Shown in pieces: positions 17,980-26,089 of a stretch of 64,000 nucleotides of DNA; within the stretch, counting starts at the first letter, position 1, and each line of letters begins with the position of its first letter. The stretch comes from Meiothermus sp. CFH 77666. GTDB taxonomy: Bacteria; Deinococcota; Deinococci; Deinococcales; Thermaceae. Location: the NCBI RefSeq assembly GCF_017497985.1, contig NZ_JAGDFV010000019.1, positions 1-64,000 on the forward strand, in the 5' to 3' direction. A program made the translations under genes and the position numbers. A model generated the notes under the pieces. The model was not told where the DNA came from. It did not search any database and saw only the letters and a list, made by a program, of their open reading frames with translations.

Positions 17980-18942
17980 TCACCGAACCATTACCGGCTG
18001 CAAGGCGTTGGAGAGCTCGAGGGCTAGCTCGAGGGCTTGAAGGTCGTCCTCGAGGGTCACGGGTGAGGGCTCCCCTTTCAGAATCCGATCCACAAAATGC
18101 TTGAGCTGGCGGCGTAGGGGATTATCGTTGTGGATAGCGATTCGCTCCGTTTGCACCTGGGTACGCCCGTTGGGCTCCACCCGGTCGGGGTCGGGTTGTA
18201 CGGGCGGTGAGCGGTGTAGCGAAAGCTCGGTGTACTCGCTGTTGAAGTCCAGTCGCAGCACCTCGCCGGGCTGGGTAATGGTCAGCGAGCGTTCGGCCTG
18301 CGGTGAGATTCGGCTGGCGGTAAAAAGCGCCCTGGCCCCCGAGGGAAAATCCACCACCGCCTGGGCATACTCGTCTAACCCCTCCACCTGCCGGCCCACC
18401 ACGCTGTAGCGCAACGGCTTTTCCCGTAATAGCAGCAAGACCAGATCCAGGTCGTGGATCATCAGGTCAAGCACCACCCCGATATCCCGTATCCGGCGGT
18501 TGTTGCCCATCCGACGGGCTTCCAACACCCAGGGGGTATTGACCATGTTCATGAGGTCGCTCACGGCACGATAAAAACGCACGATATGACCCACCTGCAA
18601 AACGACCCCACGTTTTTCGGCCAGCCGCACCAGCTCGCGCGCCTCCTGCATGGTGCGGGTCATGGGCTTTTCCAGGAGCACATGAACCCCTGCCTCTAAA
18701 AACATACGGGCCTGTTCGTAGTGGAAGGAGGTAGGGGAGGCAATCGAAACGGCCTGCACCTTGCCCAGTAGCTCTTCCGGACTGGCAAAAGCAGGAACCT
18801 CCAAGTCCTGCTCGATGGCGGCCTGGCGAAAAGGATCGGGGTCGGCCACCCCTACCAGCCGAACCCCCGGCAACCCTGCGTAAACCTGAGCGTGGTACGT
18901 TCCCATCACCCCCACGCCCACAACGCCCACATTTAGCTCCAT
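17980..18942 (-). CDS. Gfo/Idh/MocA oxidoreductase in the lpx cluster (candidate UDP-GlcNAc 3-dehydrogenase)
   Basis: A 320-residue NAD(P)-dependent oxidoreductase. MELNVGVVGVGVMGTYHAQVY has the Rossmann GxGxxG (residues 7-12), and EKPMTRTMQEA has the family's EKP motif with the catalytic Lys (about 94). The C-terminal alpha/beta domain is intact, with the His-containing IHDLDLVL (about 173-180). The start at 18942 was chosen since the upstream in-frame codons lack homology and GAGGA stands before this ATG. Its position between lpxC and fabZ suggests a sugar-nucleotide substrate. In other bacteria GnnA, of this family, oxidises UDP-GlcNAc for amide-linked lipid A; a GnnB partner is not in the window. 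Function is therefore inference. Confidence 0.82.
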   Translation of the reverse strand: MELNVGVVGVGVMGTYHAQVYAGLPGVRLVGVADPDPFRQAAIEQDLEVPAFASPEELLGKVQAVSIASPTSFHYEQARMFLEAGVHVLLEKPMTRTMQEARELVRLAEKRGVVLQVGHIVRFYRAVSDLMNMVNTPWVLEARRMGNNRRIRDIGVVLDLMIHDLDLVLLLLREKPLRYSVVGRQVEGLDEYAQAVVDFPSGARALFTASRISPQAERSLTITQPGEVLRLDFNSEYTELSLHRSPPVQPDPDRVEPNGRTQVQTERIAIHNDNPLRRQLKHFVDRILKGEPSPVTLEDDLQALELALELSNALQPVMVR

Positions 18943-19220
18943 AGAATCCTCGTAACGTGATGCACAAACCCTGCGTCCCAAGCAGGATGATACACTTAAT
19001 ACCCAATTACAACCACTTTTTCGCCAGCGCAACCTTTAGGAATAACTCAGGAAAGCCACAAAGCGGTATGTAGATCTGTCGCGCTTTCGCTATACCTGCC
19101 CCTACTTGCCGTGCTCGTTTCAATTAGAACGCATGTTCTATGCGTGTTATCGCAGCAACAGTTCGCCTTTAGCCAAAGGCTTTGTGTTGGACAGCAAACA
19201 TCGCCGAAGACCGCTCCATT

Positions 19221-19973
19221 TCAGTTTTGCAACAGCTTTGCCAGCTCCACATGCAGTCGGTGGGAACTGCGGTGGGCTATAAAACGGCCCAGGTAAGGCC
19301 GACCTGCCAGATACAAATCGCCCAGAAAATCCAGGGCCTTATGCCACACAGGCTCATGCAGCATTCGAGGGGTATTGACGAAGCTGTGATCGCTGAACAC
19401 CAGCGCATTCTCCAGCGAGGCTCCCTTGATGAGTCCCTTAGCTCGCATGGCCTCCGCTTCGTGCAAAAAACCAAAGGTTCGTGCTGGGGCCAGCTCCTCT
19501 AACTGCGTTGGAGGGCACTGCACTTGCTGGTAGCCGATCTTGGGATGTGGGAACAGAATGGTGGTGGTGAGGGAAAATTCCTCGGCTGGCTGGGCCAGTA
19601 CGCTACTGCGCCCCCCCTCCACCCGGATGGTGCCGCTTACCGGCTGGGGTTGGGGGCCGCGGGGGGGGAAACCCTGCAAAACTGCTAGCCATTCCTGGGC
19701 GCTACCATCCAGGATGGGAATTTCCGGGCCACTCACCTCTATGACCAAACCTTCCCAGGTGCCCCGAATGTATAGGGCTGCCAGCAGATGTTCCACCGTC
19801 ATCAGACGGAGGTGCTGATGACCCAGCACCGTGCAGCGCGTGGTATCTACCACCGATGATGCCAGGGGGCGAAACTCGAGCCCCCCCATCCGAAAACGCA
19901 CAGGCCCTTCGGCGGGGTGAAACCGCACCGTGCTGGGTTCACCGCTGTGGAGGCCTATTCCCCGAATCGTCAT
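19221..19973 (-). CDS. lpxC: UDP-3-O-acyl-N-acetylglucosamine deacetylase
   Basis: A 250-residue zinc amidase, the committed step of lipid A synthesis. GIGLHSGEPSTV near the start, TTRCTVLGH, and TVEHLLAAL with a zinc His (about residue 61) are present, then WHKALDFLGDLYLAGRP with the other zinc ligands His and Asp, and a final His-rich AHRSSHRLH segment with the general acid. It is about 50 residues shorter than the E. coli enzyme, mostly at the two ends. The ATG at 19973 lies 17 bases after GGAGGG, too far for a good start, and no better in-frame start codon is visible, so the N-terminus is uncertain. Confidence 0.88.
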   Translation of the reverse strand: MTIRGIGLHSGEPSTVRFHPAEGPVRFRMGGLEFRPLASSVVDTTRCTVLGHQHLRLMTVEHLLAALYIRGTWEGLVIEVSGPEIPILDGSAQEWLAVLQGFPPRGPQPQPVSGTIRVEGGRSSVLAQPAEEFSLTTTILFPHPKIGYQQVQCPPTQLEELAPARTFGFLHEAEAMRAKGLIKGASLENALVFSDHSFVNTPRMLHEPVWHKALDFLGDLYLAGRPYLGRFIAHRSSHRLHVELAKLLQN

Positions 19974-20006
19974 GGGTTTCCAATCAAAAGCCCTCCGAAA
20001 CTTTTG

Positions 20007-20999
20007 CTACTCTGGCCGTTTCAGGAGCTGCCGCAGGGTGCGCTCCACCGTTACCAGCCAGTCCAGCACTGCCAGGCGCCGCCAGTGCTTCCGGAGGGGC
20101 TGGGCGGGAATGCCACCGGCCCAGGTTTGGCCCGGAGGCACGTCCTTTGAAATTCCACTGCCGCCGGTGATGCGGGCTCCCTTGCCGATGCGCACATGGT
20201 CGGAGAGCACCACCCACCCGCCCATCAACACATTGTCTTCCACCACCGAGCTTCCGCCAATCGCGCTACTGCCCACCATCACCACCCCTTTCCCAATCTG
20301 GACGTTGTGGCCGATATCGGTCAGATCGCCAATTTTACTGTGGGCCCCGATGCGGGTCTCCCCCACCACACTGCGCTGCACCACGCAATTGGCCCCCAGT
20401 TCAACCCCATCCTCCAACACCACCCTGCCGGTGTGGGGCAGGCGCTGGTGATCCTGAAAGCCAAACCCCACCACCCCCAGTACGCTTCCGGCCCCAATCT
20501 GGCACTCCGCACCCAGACGGGTACGGGGGTAGAGTGTTACTCGAGGTTCCAGCACCGTTCGGGGCCCGATTTCTACCCCCTCCCCCACGTAACAATAGGG
20601 TGCAATCACCACCCCCGGCGCAATCCGGGCATCCCGGCAGACCATCGCATAGGCTCCCACCGAAGCAGAGGGGTCTACCAGGGCCCCGGCTTCGATGGTA
20701 GCGGTGGGGTGAATGCCAACGCTGGCCCAGGTTTCGCGCCTGTCAAAGAGGGCCAGCACCTCAGGCCAGGCTTTCTGTACATCGGGAACACGAACTCGAC
20801 TGATGGCATCCGGGCAAAAGGTGGCTTCGTCCAGAATCAGAGCCGCACCGCTGGCCAGAGCTACCTCGAGGTACCTCGCCTCGCGCACCACCACCAGCTC
20901 GCCCGGCCCGGCCTGATCCGGCGCGGCCAGACGGGCGATTTCCAGGTCGGGGCCCTCGAGGCGGCCTCCAAGATGCCGGGCAATTTCAGAAAGCAACAT
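20007..20999 (-). CDS. lpxD: UDP-3-O-(3-hydroxyacyl)glucosamine N-acyltransferase
   Basis: A 330-residue protein with an N-terminal uridine-binding domain (residues 1-100) and a left-handed beta-helix from about 100 to 290, followed by a short helical tail. The catalytic His is in TDIGHNVQIGKG (about 225-236), matching the IAHNVQIG pattern. Adds the amide-linked hydroxyacyl chain in the third step of lipid A synthesis. It is the first gene of the minus-strand cluster and precedes lpxC by 33 bases, so a promoter should lie in 21000-21129, next to the mreB end. Confidence 0.9.
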   Translation of the reverse strand: MLLSEIARHLGGRLEGPDLEIARLAAPDQAGPGELVVVREARYLEVALASGAALILDEATFCPDAISRVRVPDVQKAWPEVLALFDRRETWASVGIHPTATIEAGALVDPSASVGAYAMVCRDARIAPGVVIAPYCYVGEGVEIGPRTVLEPRVTLYPRTRLGAECQIGAGSVLGVVGFGFQDHQRLPHTGRVVLEDGVELGANCVVQRSVVGETRIGAHSKIGDLTDIGHNVQIGKGVVMVGSSAIGGSSVVEDNVLMGGWVVLSDHVRIGKGARITGGSGISKDVPPGQTWAGGIPAQPLRKHWRRLAVLDWLVTVERTLRQLLKRPE

Positions 21000-21000
21000 A

Positions 21001-21060
21001 GACTATAAGCCGATAGCCCTGGAGAACATCAATGGCCGATGGTCGGTAGCCCATAGCAGG
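21001..21060. repeat. GGCCGATGGTCGGTAGCCCATAG intergenic repeat tract
   Basis: GACTATAAGCCGATAGCCCTGG then GGCCGATGGTCGGTAGCCCATAGCAGG: degenerate copies of the TATAG/CGATAG/CCATAG motif found in three other gaps of the window. It lies between mreB and lpxD and might overlap the lpx promoter region. Confidence 0.4.
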
Positions 21061-21129
21061 TGATGAAAAGCCCCTAACCTTTTTGACTTTCAACGCCAGG
21101 CGCTAAACCCTCTGGCTTTCGACCCATCA

Positions 21130-22176
21130 TTATCGCTTCAACACGTTGTCGGAGGTAACCAGGGCATCTCGCAGCACATGCAACATGTCCAGTGCCCTGC
21201 CCGTGCCCAGCGCAACCGCCTCCACCGCATTTTCGGCCACCACCACCGGTACGCCGGTGGCTTCCTGTAGCAGCAGATCCAGGTTTCGCAGCAAGGCCCC
21301 CCCGCCGGTGAGCAAAATGCCCCGGTCTATGATGTCGGCCACCAGTTCGGGGGGGGTGGTCTCGAGCACGCTCTTCACGCCCTGAACGATTTTCTCCAGG
21401 GGTTCCTTCAGGGCTTCCACCACATCATCGGTGGTTACTTCAATGCTCTTGGGCAGGCCCGAAATCAGGTCGCGGCCCCGCACCTCGGCCACTGCGTCCT
21501 GCTCGCCCGGCGTGCGCTTGGCGGCGCCGATTTTGATCTTGAGCTCTTCCGCGGTACGCTCCCCGATCAGGAGATTGTACTTGTTGCGGATGTAGCGAAT
21601 GATGGATTCGTCGAACTCGTTTCCGGCAATCCGCAGGCTGGTTGAACGCACAATACCGCCCAGCGAAATCACCGCAATATCGCTGGAACCTCCTCCAATA
21701 TCCACCACCATGCTGCCTGTGGGTTCGGCAATCTTGATGCCGGCTCCGATGGCCGCCGCCAGGGGTTCGTCAATCAGGTAGGCCCGCTTGGCGCCCGCTT
21801 CCACAATAGCCTGCACCACCGCTCGGCGCTCCACCTCGGTTACGCCGGAGGGCACCCCCACCATCACCTGCGGCCTGAAAAAGCGCAAGGGGGGCAAGAC
21901 TTTCTTGATAAAAAGGGTGAGCATCCGCTCGGTCAGGGTATAGTCGGCAATTACACCATCCTTGAGCGGGCGGGCGGCCACGATGTTGCCCGGCGTGCGC
22001 CCCAGCATCCGGTAGGCTTCAGCCCCGACTGCCTTGACTTCTTTGGTATCGCTGACCATTGCAATAACCGAAGGCTCGCGCAGCACAATACCTTTACCGC
22101 GCACATAAATCAGCACCGAGGCGGTGCCCAGGTCAATACCCACATCTTCGCCACGAAACGAGAACATGCCAGCCAT
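21130..22176 (-). CDS. mreB: Rod-shape actin homologue MreB
   Basis: A 348-residue bacterial actin that forms membrane-bound filaments guiding lateral wall synthesis. ATPase phosphate loops GIDLGTASVLIY (residues 13-24) and VVDIGGGSSDIAV (about 161-173), and the adenosine motif LTGGGALLRNLD (about 292-303) are all present. GGACGG-like N-terminal membrane-binding residues are limited to MAGMFSF; starting at the second Met (MFSF) is also possible. No mreC, mreD or pbp genes follow; the downstream neighbours are lipid A genes, which is consistent with an envelope-related region. Confidence 0.97.
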   Translation of the reverse strand: MAGMFSFRGEDVGIDLGTASVLIYVRGKGIVLREPSVIAMVSDTKEVKAVGAEAYRMLGRTPGNIVAARPLKDGVIADYTLTERMLTLFIKKVLPPLRFFRPQVMVGVPSGVTEVERRAVVQAIVEAGAKRAYLIDEPLAAAIGAGIKIAEPTGSMVVDIGGGSSDIAVISLGGIVRSTSLRIAGNEFDESIIRYIRNKYNLLIGERTAEELKIKIGAAKRTPGEQDAVAEVRGRDLISGLPKSIEVTTDDVVEALKEPLEKIVQGVKSVLETTPPELVADIIDRGILLTGGGALLRNLDLLLQEATGVPVVVAENAVEAVALGTGRALDMLHVLRDALVTSDNVLKR

Positions 22177-22282
22177 AGCGCTTTATTGTACAGGTTTGCA
22201 TGAGAAGCACAAAGCACGGGGTTGGCTCCCAGCAAAGACCGATCGGCCACCCGGAGGGTTTACCTACACCGCCTCGAGCCCA

Positions 22283-22834
22283 TCAAGGCAGGTCTTCTGG
22301 ATGGTTGGCATTGATAAACAGATAGGGCCCAAAGCGATCTTCAAGTTCGGTCTTGTCCAGCGCTACATGGGGAATGCTATGTAAAAGCGCCTGCATCTTG
22401 AGCTCCCCGGCCTCGAGCCTGTGCAAGACCTTGGGCTCGAGGGATCTGTGGTAAAGCCCCCCCAGGGGTTCAAAAAAACCCTCCGAGGCAGCCACCACAG
22501 CCAGGGTACCGGGGCGAATGCAGCCCAGCATAAACCGCCAGAAGTCCCGGCTCAGAAAAGGTTGGTCACAGGCGGCCACGGCCACCCAGTCCTGTTGGGC
22601 ATGCGCCAGGGCAGAGTGCAACCCCGACAGGGTATCCCCACCCCGCCTCAGGTCGGGATAGACCCTTCCCAGCCCAGGGTAGGCGCGGTTGGAAACCACA
22701 AAGCACTCCGAAGCCTCGGCCAGTGAGTCCATAACCCAGGCTATCAGGGGCTTCCCTCTGTATACATACAAGGCTTTGTCTTGCCCAAACCGACGGGACA
22801 GTCCCCCGGCTAAAATGGCCCCACTCCACCGCAT
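22283..22834 (-). CDS. mobA: Molybdenum cofactor guanylyltransferase
   Basis: A 183-residue nucleotidyltransferase attaching GMP to molybdopterin. The GTP-binding start GAILAGGLSRRFGQDKAL (GGxSxRxGxDK, residues 4-21) is canonical, and AACDQPFLS gives the metal-binding Asp. The start at 22834 begins the conserved strand directly; earlier in-frame codons (22846 ATG, 22885 GTG) would add unmatched residues. TATGCT lies seven bases before this ATG on the minus strand with no ribosome site, suggesting a leaderless message. No other cofactor gene is next to it. Confidence 0.85.
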   Translation of the reverse strand: MRWSGAILAGGLSRRFGQDKALYVYRGKPLIAWVMDSLAEASECFVVSNRAYPGLGRVYPDLRRGGDTLSGLHSALAHAQQDWVAVAACDQPFLSRDFWRFMLGCIRPGTLAVVAASEGFFEPLGGLYHRSLEPKVLHRLEAGELKMQALLHSIPHVALDKTELEDRFGPYLFINANHPEDLP

Positions 22835-23026
22835 CGTTAGTAGCATACCAGCGGGTTGAGCACGTCCAAATAAGGGGTTTACCAATCAAACTCGATGGAT
22901 GGTTGGACACTTCGCTCAGCACTGTAAAGGTTGGGAGAGGGCCTTGCTGGCTAAACTTTAGAAGGACGTAGTGCGGATAGTCCACGAGCCAAATCTTTCG
23001 TTCATCATGAGTTTTTTACCGTCTTC

Positions 23027-23054
23027 CTGACAATCTTCTGACATGAGGCTGACA
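23027..23054 (+). promoter_or_regulatory. Pho-box-like array upstream of pstS
   Basis: CTGACA occurs at 23027, 23038 and 23049, exactly 11 bases apart each time. This is the spacing and half-site type of PhoB Pho boxes (CTGTCAT repeats on one helix face). The ATG of pstS lies 58 bases after the last unit. Control of the pst operon by phosphate starvation is well established in other bacteria; the regulator gene is not in the window. Confidence 0.7.
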
Positions 23055-23111
23055 AGCTATGAGCCGTAGGTGGTGCAGGTGCGTACCACTAATCGCTACA
23101 GGAGGCTTTTG

Positions 23112-24191
23112 ATGAAAAAACTACTCATCGCAACTACGGCCCTGCTGGGCCTTGCCAGCGCTGGTCTGGCGCAGGTGAACCTGACCGGGGCTGGGGCAAC
23201 CTTCCCTTTTCCGGTACTGTCCAAGTATTTCGATGAGTACCTGAAGGTGACCAACAACCAGGTACGTGTCAACTACCAGTCCATCGGGTCGGGTGGGGGA
23301 CAGCGTCAGTTCATCGAGCAAACCGTGCACTTTGGCGTGTCCGATAACCCCTTCAACGATCAACAGATGGCGGACATCCGTAAGAATACCGGTTCTCCCG
23401 CGCTCAACATTCCGTTCGTGCTGGGGGCGGTGGTGCCAACTTACAACCTGCCCGGCGTAACCCAGCGCCTCAACTTCACCGGCGAGGTGCTGGCCGATAT
23501 TTTCCTGGGGAACATCAAAACCTGGAACGACCCGGCCATTGCCAAGCTAAACGAGGGCGTGCGCCTTCCTGCCCTGCCCATCACCGTAGTGCATCGCTCC
23601 GACGGTTCGGGTACCACCTTCGTATGGACCGACTACCTTACCAAGGTATCGCCTGAGTGGGCGCAGAAAGTGGGGCGGGGTAATAGTGTAAACTGGCTCG
23701 CCCCCAACAAGGTCGGGGGGCGTGGTAACGAGGGTGTCGCTGGCGTGGTGCGCAATACCCCAGGCGCTATCGGTTACAACGAAGTTACTTACGCGATACA
23801 GAACCGCATTCAGTTTGGTGCAGTTCAAAACCGCGCAGGCAAGTTCATGGTAGCCGAGCTGCCCGCCATCACCGCCGCCGCCAATGTGGTGCTGCCAGGC
23901 GATGCCCGCATCTCGCTGACCAACACCCAGGCACCCGACGGATACCCGGTATCCAGCTTTGCCTACTTGCTGGTATACGAACAGCTCGACAAGAACAAAG
24001 CCTTCAAGAGCGAGGCCGAGGCCCGTGCCTTTGTGCAACTGCTGAAGTGGATTGTCACAGACGCGCAAAAGTTCAACGAGCCACTTACCTATGCCCGCAT
24101 CACCGATGCTGCCCAGGCCCGTGCGCTGGCCATGATCTCACGCATCACCTACCAGGGCAAGCCCATCGGCAAGGAGATTGTAGGCCAATAA
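23112..24191 (+). CDS. pstS: Phosphate ABC transporter, periplasmic phosphate-binding protein
   Basis: A 359-residue secreted protein starting with a signal peptide MKKLLIATTALLGLASAGLAQ. The phosphate-binding loops are recognisable: GAGATFPFPVLSKYF (about residues 25-39), SIGSGGGQ with the TSSG-type loop, and HRSDGSGTTFVWTDYL (about 158-173). The start at 23112 is set by AGGAGG at 23100-23105. It captures inorganic phosphate for PstCAB. A strong hairpin follows directly, before pstC, probably so that this subunit is made in excess. Confidence 0.95.
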   Translation: MKKLLIATTALLGLASAGLAQVNLTGAGATFPFPVLSKYFDEYLKVTNNQVRVNYQSIGSGGGQRQFIEQTVHFGVSDNPFNDQQMADIRKNTGSPALNIPFVLGAVVPTYNLPGVTQRLNFTGEVLADIFLGNIKTWNDPAIAKLNEGVRLPALPITVVHRSDGSGTTFVWTDYLTKVSPEWAQKVGRGNSVNWLAPNKVGGRGNEGVAGVVRNTPGAIGYNEVTYAIQNRIQFGAVQNRAGKFMVAELPAITAAANVVLPGDARISLTNTQAPDGYPVSSFAYLLVYEQLDKNKAFKSEAEARAFVQLLKWIVTDAQKFNEPLTYARITDAAQARALAMISRITYQGKPIGKEIVGQ

Positions 24192-24201
24192 GCATGATCG
24201 G

Positions 24202-24234
24202 GAGGTGGGAGTCTGGTGGGCTCCCACCTCTTTT
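24202..24234 (+). terminator. Hairpin with T tail between pstS and pstC
   Basis: GAGGTGGGAG (24202-24211) and CTCCCACCTC (24221-24230) form a perfect 10-bp stem with a 9-base loop, followed by TTTTG. It sits 10 bases after the pstS stop and 20 before the pstC start, so it should act as a leaky terminator inside the operon, favouring pstS mRNA. Confidence 0.8.
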
Positions 24235-24253
24235 GTAAACTAAAGGCGTGCGC

Positions 24254-25240
24254 ATGCAACAGGCCCCGGTACAATCTTCTGTTATCAAACGCCAGCCCTC
24301 GGCAATCTACCGAGTGCTGGGTGACCGCATTTTTCTGGCTGTCGTTTTGGCTTTGGCCTTGAGCATCGTGGCCCTGACCCTGGGGCTGGGCTATTACCTC
24401 TATCTGGGCGGGTCGCAGACCATCAACAAAGAAGGTTTTTTTGGCTTCCTGACCGGAACCACCTGGGATCCGGCGCTGAAGCTCGAGTTTGGCATCTGGC
24501 CTTACGTGGTAGGAACCCTGATTACCAGTATCTCTGCGCTGGTTCTTTCGGTTCCTGTGGCCCTGGCCGCGGCGATTTTTACCGCAGAGTACGCACCGCG
24601 CTGGCTGGCCGGTTTCATCAACTATCTAGTAGACCTGATGGCGGCAGTACCCAGCGTGGTATATGGCATCTGGGGAATTTTTGTACTGGCGCCATTTTTG
24701 CGGGAAGTCTTTTATCTGCCGGTTTTTATGTGGGCTGCCGAAAATGCTCCCTGGTTGTCTCGCTATCTGGGCAACCCGGCGGGTTATGGAATGTTTACCG
24801 GCATAGTGATTCTGTCCAGCATGGTAATCCCCTTTACCGCGGCACTTTCCCGTGATGCCATCAACCTTGTACCCGCGGCCCAGCGGGAAGGGGCGTATGC
24901 CCTCGGGGCTACCCGCTGGGAAGTGATGCAAATGGTAATTCTGCCCTACGCTCGAGGTGGCATATTCGCTGGAGCTATGCTGGCCCTGGGCCGCGCCTTG
25001 GGTGAAACGATGGCGGTAGCCATGGTAATCGGCAACGGTAACATCCTGCCCTATACCCTCTTCGGCCCCGCCTCCACCATGCCCGCCGTGATTGCCCTCG
25101 AGCTCAAAGAAGCTGTGGAAGATTTGCATTACTCAGCCATTATTGGAGTTGGTTTTTACCTGTTCCTGATTGCGTTTATCGTCAATGCCGCAGCCAGCTA
25201 CCTGCTCAACAAGCTAAAAGTGGGGGGCCAACGGGCTTAG
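24254..25240 (+). CDS. pstC: Phosphate ABC transporter permease PstC
   Basis: A 328-residue inner-membrane permease with six main hydrophobic segments. The MetI-type EAA loop appears as QREGAYALGATRWEVMQMVILPYARGG (about residues 213-239 region, split by GATRW), which contacts PstB. AAAGG at 24242-24246 supports ATG at 24254 rather than the GTG two codons before. The extended extracytoplasmic loop around GIWGIFVLAPFLREVFYLPVF is normal for PstC. Forms the channel with PstA. Confidence 0.94.
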   Translation: MQQAPVQSSVIKRQPSAIYRVLGDRIFLAVVLALALSIVALTLGLGYYLYLGGSQTINKEGFFGFLTGTTWDPALKLEFGIWPYVVGTLITSISALVLSVPVALAAAIFTAEYAPRWLAGFINYLVDLMAAVPSVVYGIWGIFVLAPFLREVFYLPVFMWAAENAPWLSRYLGNPAGYGMFTGIVILSSMVIPFTAALSRDAINLVPAAQREGAYALGATRWEVMQMVILPYARGGIFAGAMLALGRALGETMAVAMVIGNGNILPYTLFGPASTMPAVIALELKEAVEDLHYSAIIGVGFYLFLIAFIVNAAASYLLNKLKVGGQRA

Positions 25241-25250
25241 AGGAGATACC

Positions 25251-26081
25251 ATGCGCAATCTTCAAGCACGCTACACCCGCGACCGCCTGATTCTCATCGT
25301 GGTCATCGCTGGAACCATCCTGGCCGCCTTGCCGCTTACCCTGGTGCTGGGCTATGCGCTGGTGAATGGCTTTTCCTCGCTCAACTGGGACTTTTTTACC
25401 AAAGGCCCCAAGCCTCCGGGTGAGCTGGGTGGGGGTATGGCCCCGGCCATTGTTGGCACACTCGTGATCACCGGGGTGGGTTTGCTGATGGCGACCCCCT
25501 TCGGAATCGGAGCAGGCATTTTGTTAGCCGAGTACCCTGATAACAAACTCAATCCGACCCTGCGCCTCCTGTCCGACACACTTAACGGAATGCCAGCCAT
25601 TCTCAAAGGGCTGCTGGCTTATGTGCTGGTGGTCAAGGCCCAGGGCTCTTTCTCGGGTTTCTCCGGGTCGCTGGCCATGGCCTTCATCATGATTCCTATC
25701 ATTGCCAAGACCACCGAGAGCGTTCTCAAGCTGGTGCCTTGGAACATCCGCGAGGCAGGACTGGCCCTGGGTTTACCCCGTTGGCGGGTCATCCTTTCGC
25801 TGGTGTTGCCTGCCGCGAGGGGCGGCGTGGTGACAGGATTGTTGCTGGCAACGGCCAGAGCGGCTGGGGAAGCAGCCCCCCTCATCTTCACCGCTTTCGG
25901 AAACAGCTTGCTAACCTTCGACCTCTCACAGCCCATGGACGCCCTGCCGCTGCGTTTGTATGCCTATGCCATCAGCCCCTACGAGGACTGGCACCGTCAG
26001 GCCTGGGCGGCAGCAGTAGTGTTGTTGGGCCTAATTGTCCTGACCAGTTTGCTGGCCCGCTGGGTGACCCGTGGGCGCTAA
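25251..26081 (+). CDS. pstA: Phosphate ABC transporter permease PstA
   Basis: A 276-residue permease with six hydrophobic segments. The EAA loop is IREAGLALGLPRWRVILSLVLPAARGG (about residues 165-191), and the GGGMAPAIVGTL stretch after the first helix is typical of PstA. GAGGAG stands before the ATG, 10 bases after the pstC stop. Partner of PstC in the phosphate channel. Confidence 0.94.
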   Translation: MRNLQARYTRDRLILIVVIAGTILAALPLTLVLGYALVNGFSSLNWDFFTKGPKPPGELGGGMAPAIVGTLVITGVGLLMATPFGIGAGILLAEYPDNKLNPTLRLLSDTLNGMPAILKGLLAYVLVVKAQGSFSGFSGSLAMAFIMIPIIAKTTESVLKLVPWNIREAGLALGLPRWRVILSLVLPAARGGVVTGLLLATARAAGEAAPLIFTAFGNSLLTFDLSQPMDALPLRLYAYAISPYEDWHRQAWAAAVVLLGLIVLTSLLARWVTRGR

Positions 26082-26089
26082 GGGAGTAG

